Positions 32,813 through 33,878 of a DNA stretch of 33,878 nt are shown piece by piece. Position 1 is the stretch's first letter; each line of letters opens with the position of its first letter. A program made the position numbers and the translations under genes. Source of the stretch: Lutibacter sp. (GTDB taxonomy: Bacteria; Bacteroidota; Bacteroidia; Flavobacteriales; Flavobacteriaceae); the NCBI GenBank assembly GCA_030694935.1, contig JAUYUA010000090.1, forward strand, positions 1-33,878, in the 5' to 3' direction. The notes below the pieces were generated by a model. It saw only the letters and a program-made list of their open reading frames with translations, searched no databases and had not been told where the DNA came from.

Positions 32813-33319
32813 ATGAAAAAAATACTTATCGTCGCTTTTGCCATTGCATTGGCATCTTGTAACCAAACTAAAATAGCCTATATTGATGTTGAAGTTATTA
32901 TGAAAGATTATAGTGCCACAAAAGCTTTAGAAGAAAGATTAAAAGCAAAACAGGAAGTTTATGCAAAACAATTGGACAGCCTACAAGGGCCTTTTCAATT
33001 AAAGGTGCAAGAATATTATAAAGTAGCACAACAATTGACACCTCAAAAAAGAGCGGAAGCAGAAGGAGCTTTACAACAAGAGCAACAATTTTTGCAGGCA
33101 AAACAGCAACAGGCTTCTGAAGAACTTCAGAAAGAAAATTTAGAAAATAGCGAAGCTTTAACTAAAAAAGTGGATAGTTTTGTGGCAGATTACGCTAAAG
33201 CAAAAGGATATCAGTTAATTATTGGCACATCAGGAAAAGGAACCGTGATGTATGGTGACGAAAAACTGGATATAACTAAGGATATTTTGGAAAAATTAAA
33301 TGCTGATTATTCTAAATAA
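32813..33319 (+). CDS. OmpH/Skp-like periplasmic lipoprotein
   Basis: This OmpH-family (Skp-like) protein of 168 residues is probably an envelope chaperone. Its N-terminus is a lipoprotein signal (MKKILIVAFAIALASCNQT) with the lipobox LASC and the acylated Cys16. The mature part begins with TKIAYIDVEVIMKDYSATK, the standard OmpH start, followed by a long coiled-coil helical arm and the final YQLIIGTSGKGTVMYGDEKLDIT. I chose the ATG at 32813 because an upstream in-frame ATG (32714) would place a non-signal extension before it. The lipoprotein form differs from the soluble Skp of E. coli. It stands alone and is followed by a terminator. The 225 bases between it and the methyltransferase show nothing else. 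Confidence 0.88.
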   Translation: MKKILIVAFAIALASCNQTKIAYIDVEVIMKDYSATKALEERLKAKQEVYAKQLDSLQGPFQLKVQEYYKVAQQLTPQKRAEAEGALQQEQQFLQAKQQQASEELQKENLENSEALTKKVDSFVADYAKAKGYQLIIGTSGKGTVMYGDEKLDITKDILEKLNADYSK

Positions 33320-33334
33320 TCAAATTTGAACCAA

Positions 33335-33378
33335 TAAAAAAAATCGTTTTAGAAATATTTCTAAGACGATTTTTTTTT
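33335..33378. terminator. Bidirectional terminator
   Basis: A stem of AAATCGT with ACGATTT (33341-33347 and 33366-33372) extends inward as TTAGAAAT/ATTTCTAA with one mismatch. It is flanked by A on the left and T on the right. It serves the OmpH gene and the minus-strand saccharopine dehydrogenase-like gene. Confidence 0.85.
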
Positions 33379-33419
33379 CAATTATAATTCCAATTCAATT
33401 TAAGAATATTTTATTTCTC

Positions 33420-33878
33420 CTAAAGCTCCACTTTGGTGTAAATTACATTTCGCTCTTCTAAATAATCCAGAAAATAATGGAAGCATTTTTCGTGCTTTCC
33501 AATCAATTCAGGAGGGAAAACCCCTTTTTCTGAAAACAATCCGTCTAAAAACAGGTTTGCGGCAGCTGTGGCCGTGTAGCCGGTGGTTCTTGCCATAGAA
33601 GAAGTATTTGTTTTTGTGCAAAATTCATCGTGTAAATTGTAAACAATGGTTTTGCTTTCGCCTATTTTATTTGTGCCTTTCAGCGTAATTCGCATCACCG
33701 TAATTTCTTCTTCCGTATCACCCAATTTCCATTCGTTAAACAATATTTTTGAGGAAAATTCCAAGGGAGAAATCGAAATTCCGTTGACCACTATGTGTTC
33801 TTCATTAAAAAATCCGCTTTTTTTCAACACATTGATATATTCAATATGGCCGGGATAGCGCAACGTTTTCTCCTTCAT
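33420..33878 (-). CDS. Saccharopine dehydrogenase-like protein, 3' part
   Basis: This is the C-terminal part, 152 residues visible, of a saccharopine dehydrogenase family oxidoreductase (lysine metabolism; LYS9-like glutamate-forming type). The RYPGHIEYINVLKKSGFF block, the HDEFCTKTNTSSMARTTGYTATAAANLFLDG segment and the ending GKHEKCFHYFLDYLEERNVIY are recognisable family parts. The gene continues beyond the right edge: the family has about 450 residues and its N-terminal Rossmann domain is missing here. The in-frame ATG at the window edge is therefore an internal methionine. Lysine degradation or biosynthesis cannot be separated from this part. Confidence 0.85.
   Translation of the reverse strand: MKEKTLRYPGHIEYINVLKKSGFFNEEHIVVNGISISPLEFSSKILFNEWKLGDTEEEITVMRITLKGTNKIGESKTIVYNLHDEFCTKTNTSSMARTTGYTATAAANLFLDGLFSEKGVFPPELIGKHEKCFHYFLDYLEERNVIYTKVEL

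Overview
This window is chromosomal DNA from a Bacteroidota bacterium, most likely a flavobacterium (Flavobacteriia). The reasons are the low GC content, weak Shine-Dalgarno sites, promoter elements of the Bacteroidota type (TAnnTTTG), and several families typical of the phylum: a DUF4175 giant protein, a GIN-domain (DUF2807) protein, an OmpH-like lipoprotein and an orphan TatA. The gene order ybeY-mnmG also fits. No phage, integrative element, CRISPR array, rRNA or tRNA was recognised.

Left part (1-5100): a 65-bp tandem repeat array, gpsA on the minus strand, then a repeat-rich gap and a plus-strand run: Wzx-type flippase, a small STAS/SEC14-like protein, a secreted alpha/beta esterase and dut. 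Heptanucleotide arrays border the flippase start (14 x TTTTAAC) and the dut stop (about 19 x GAAGACG).

Middle minus-strand block (5100-14122): an ABC ATPase without a permease, an M14-type aspartoacylase-like hydrolase, a RimK ATP-grasp ligase and a RimB-like protease form one tight operon. Then come a mobile repeat, recA, nudK-like, elaA-like GNAT plus a CDF metal exporter, rpiB, a 525-bp gene-free AT-rich gap and a diacylglycerol-kinase-like gene.

Right part (14238-33878): mostly plus strand. It holds rnr, a GIN-domain protein, tatA/E, an SPFH protein (minus), a two-subunit molybdenum hydroxylase (IorA/IorB) whose large subunit has a Tat motif, gltX (minus), a possible 51-residue membrane protein (minus), a four-gene signalling cluster (small protein, 7-TM protein, histidine kinase, LuxR-type regulator), DUF4175, ybeY, mnmG, a methyltransferase, an OmpH-like lipoprotein and the 3' part of a saccharopine dehydrogenase-like gene.

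The most interesting features are in the DNA between genes. Two identical 17-bp parS-like palindromes flank mnmG, which suggests an origin-proximal region. The predominant coding strand switches at about 14.1 kb, next to an AT-rich gap with DnaA-box-like words, so this gap is a weak oriC candidate. Two copies of a 224-231 bp palindromic element with terminal inverted repeats lie at 8524-8747 and 31464-31694. The second has a 5-bp direct repeat that overlaps the ATG of the methyltransferase. A composite repeat (leader plus heptamer array) occurs twice, at 1617-1808 and 12088-12247. The most promising protein systems are the RimK/RimB/hydrolase/ABC cassette and the kinase paired with a separate 7-TM protein.
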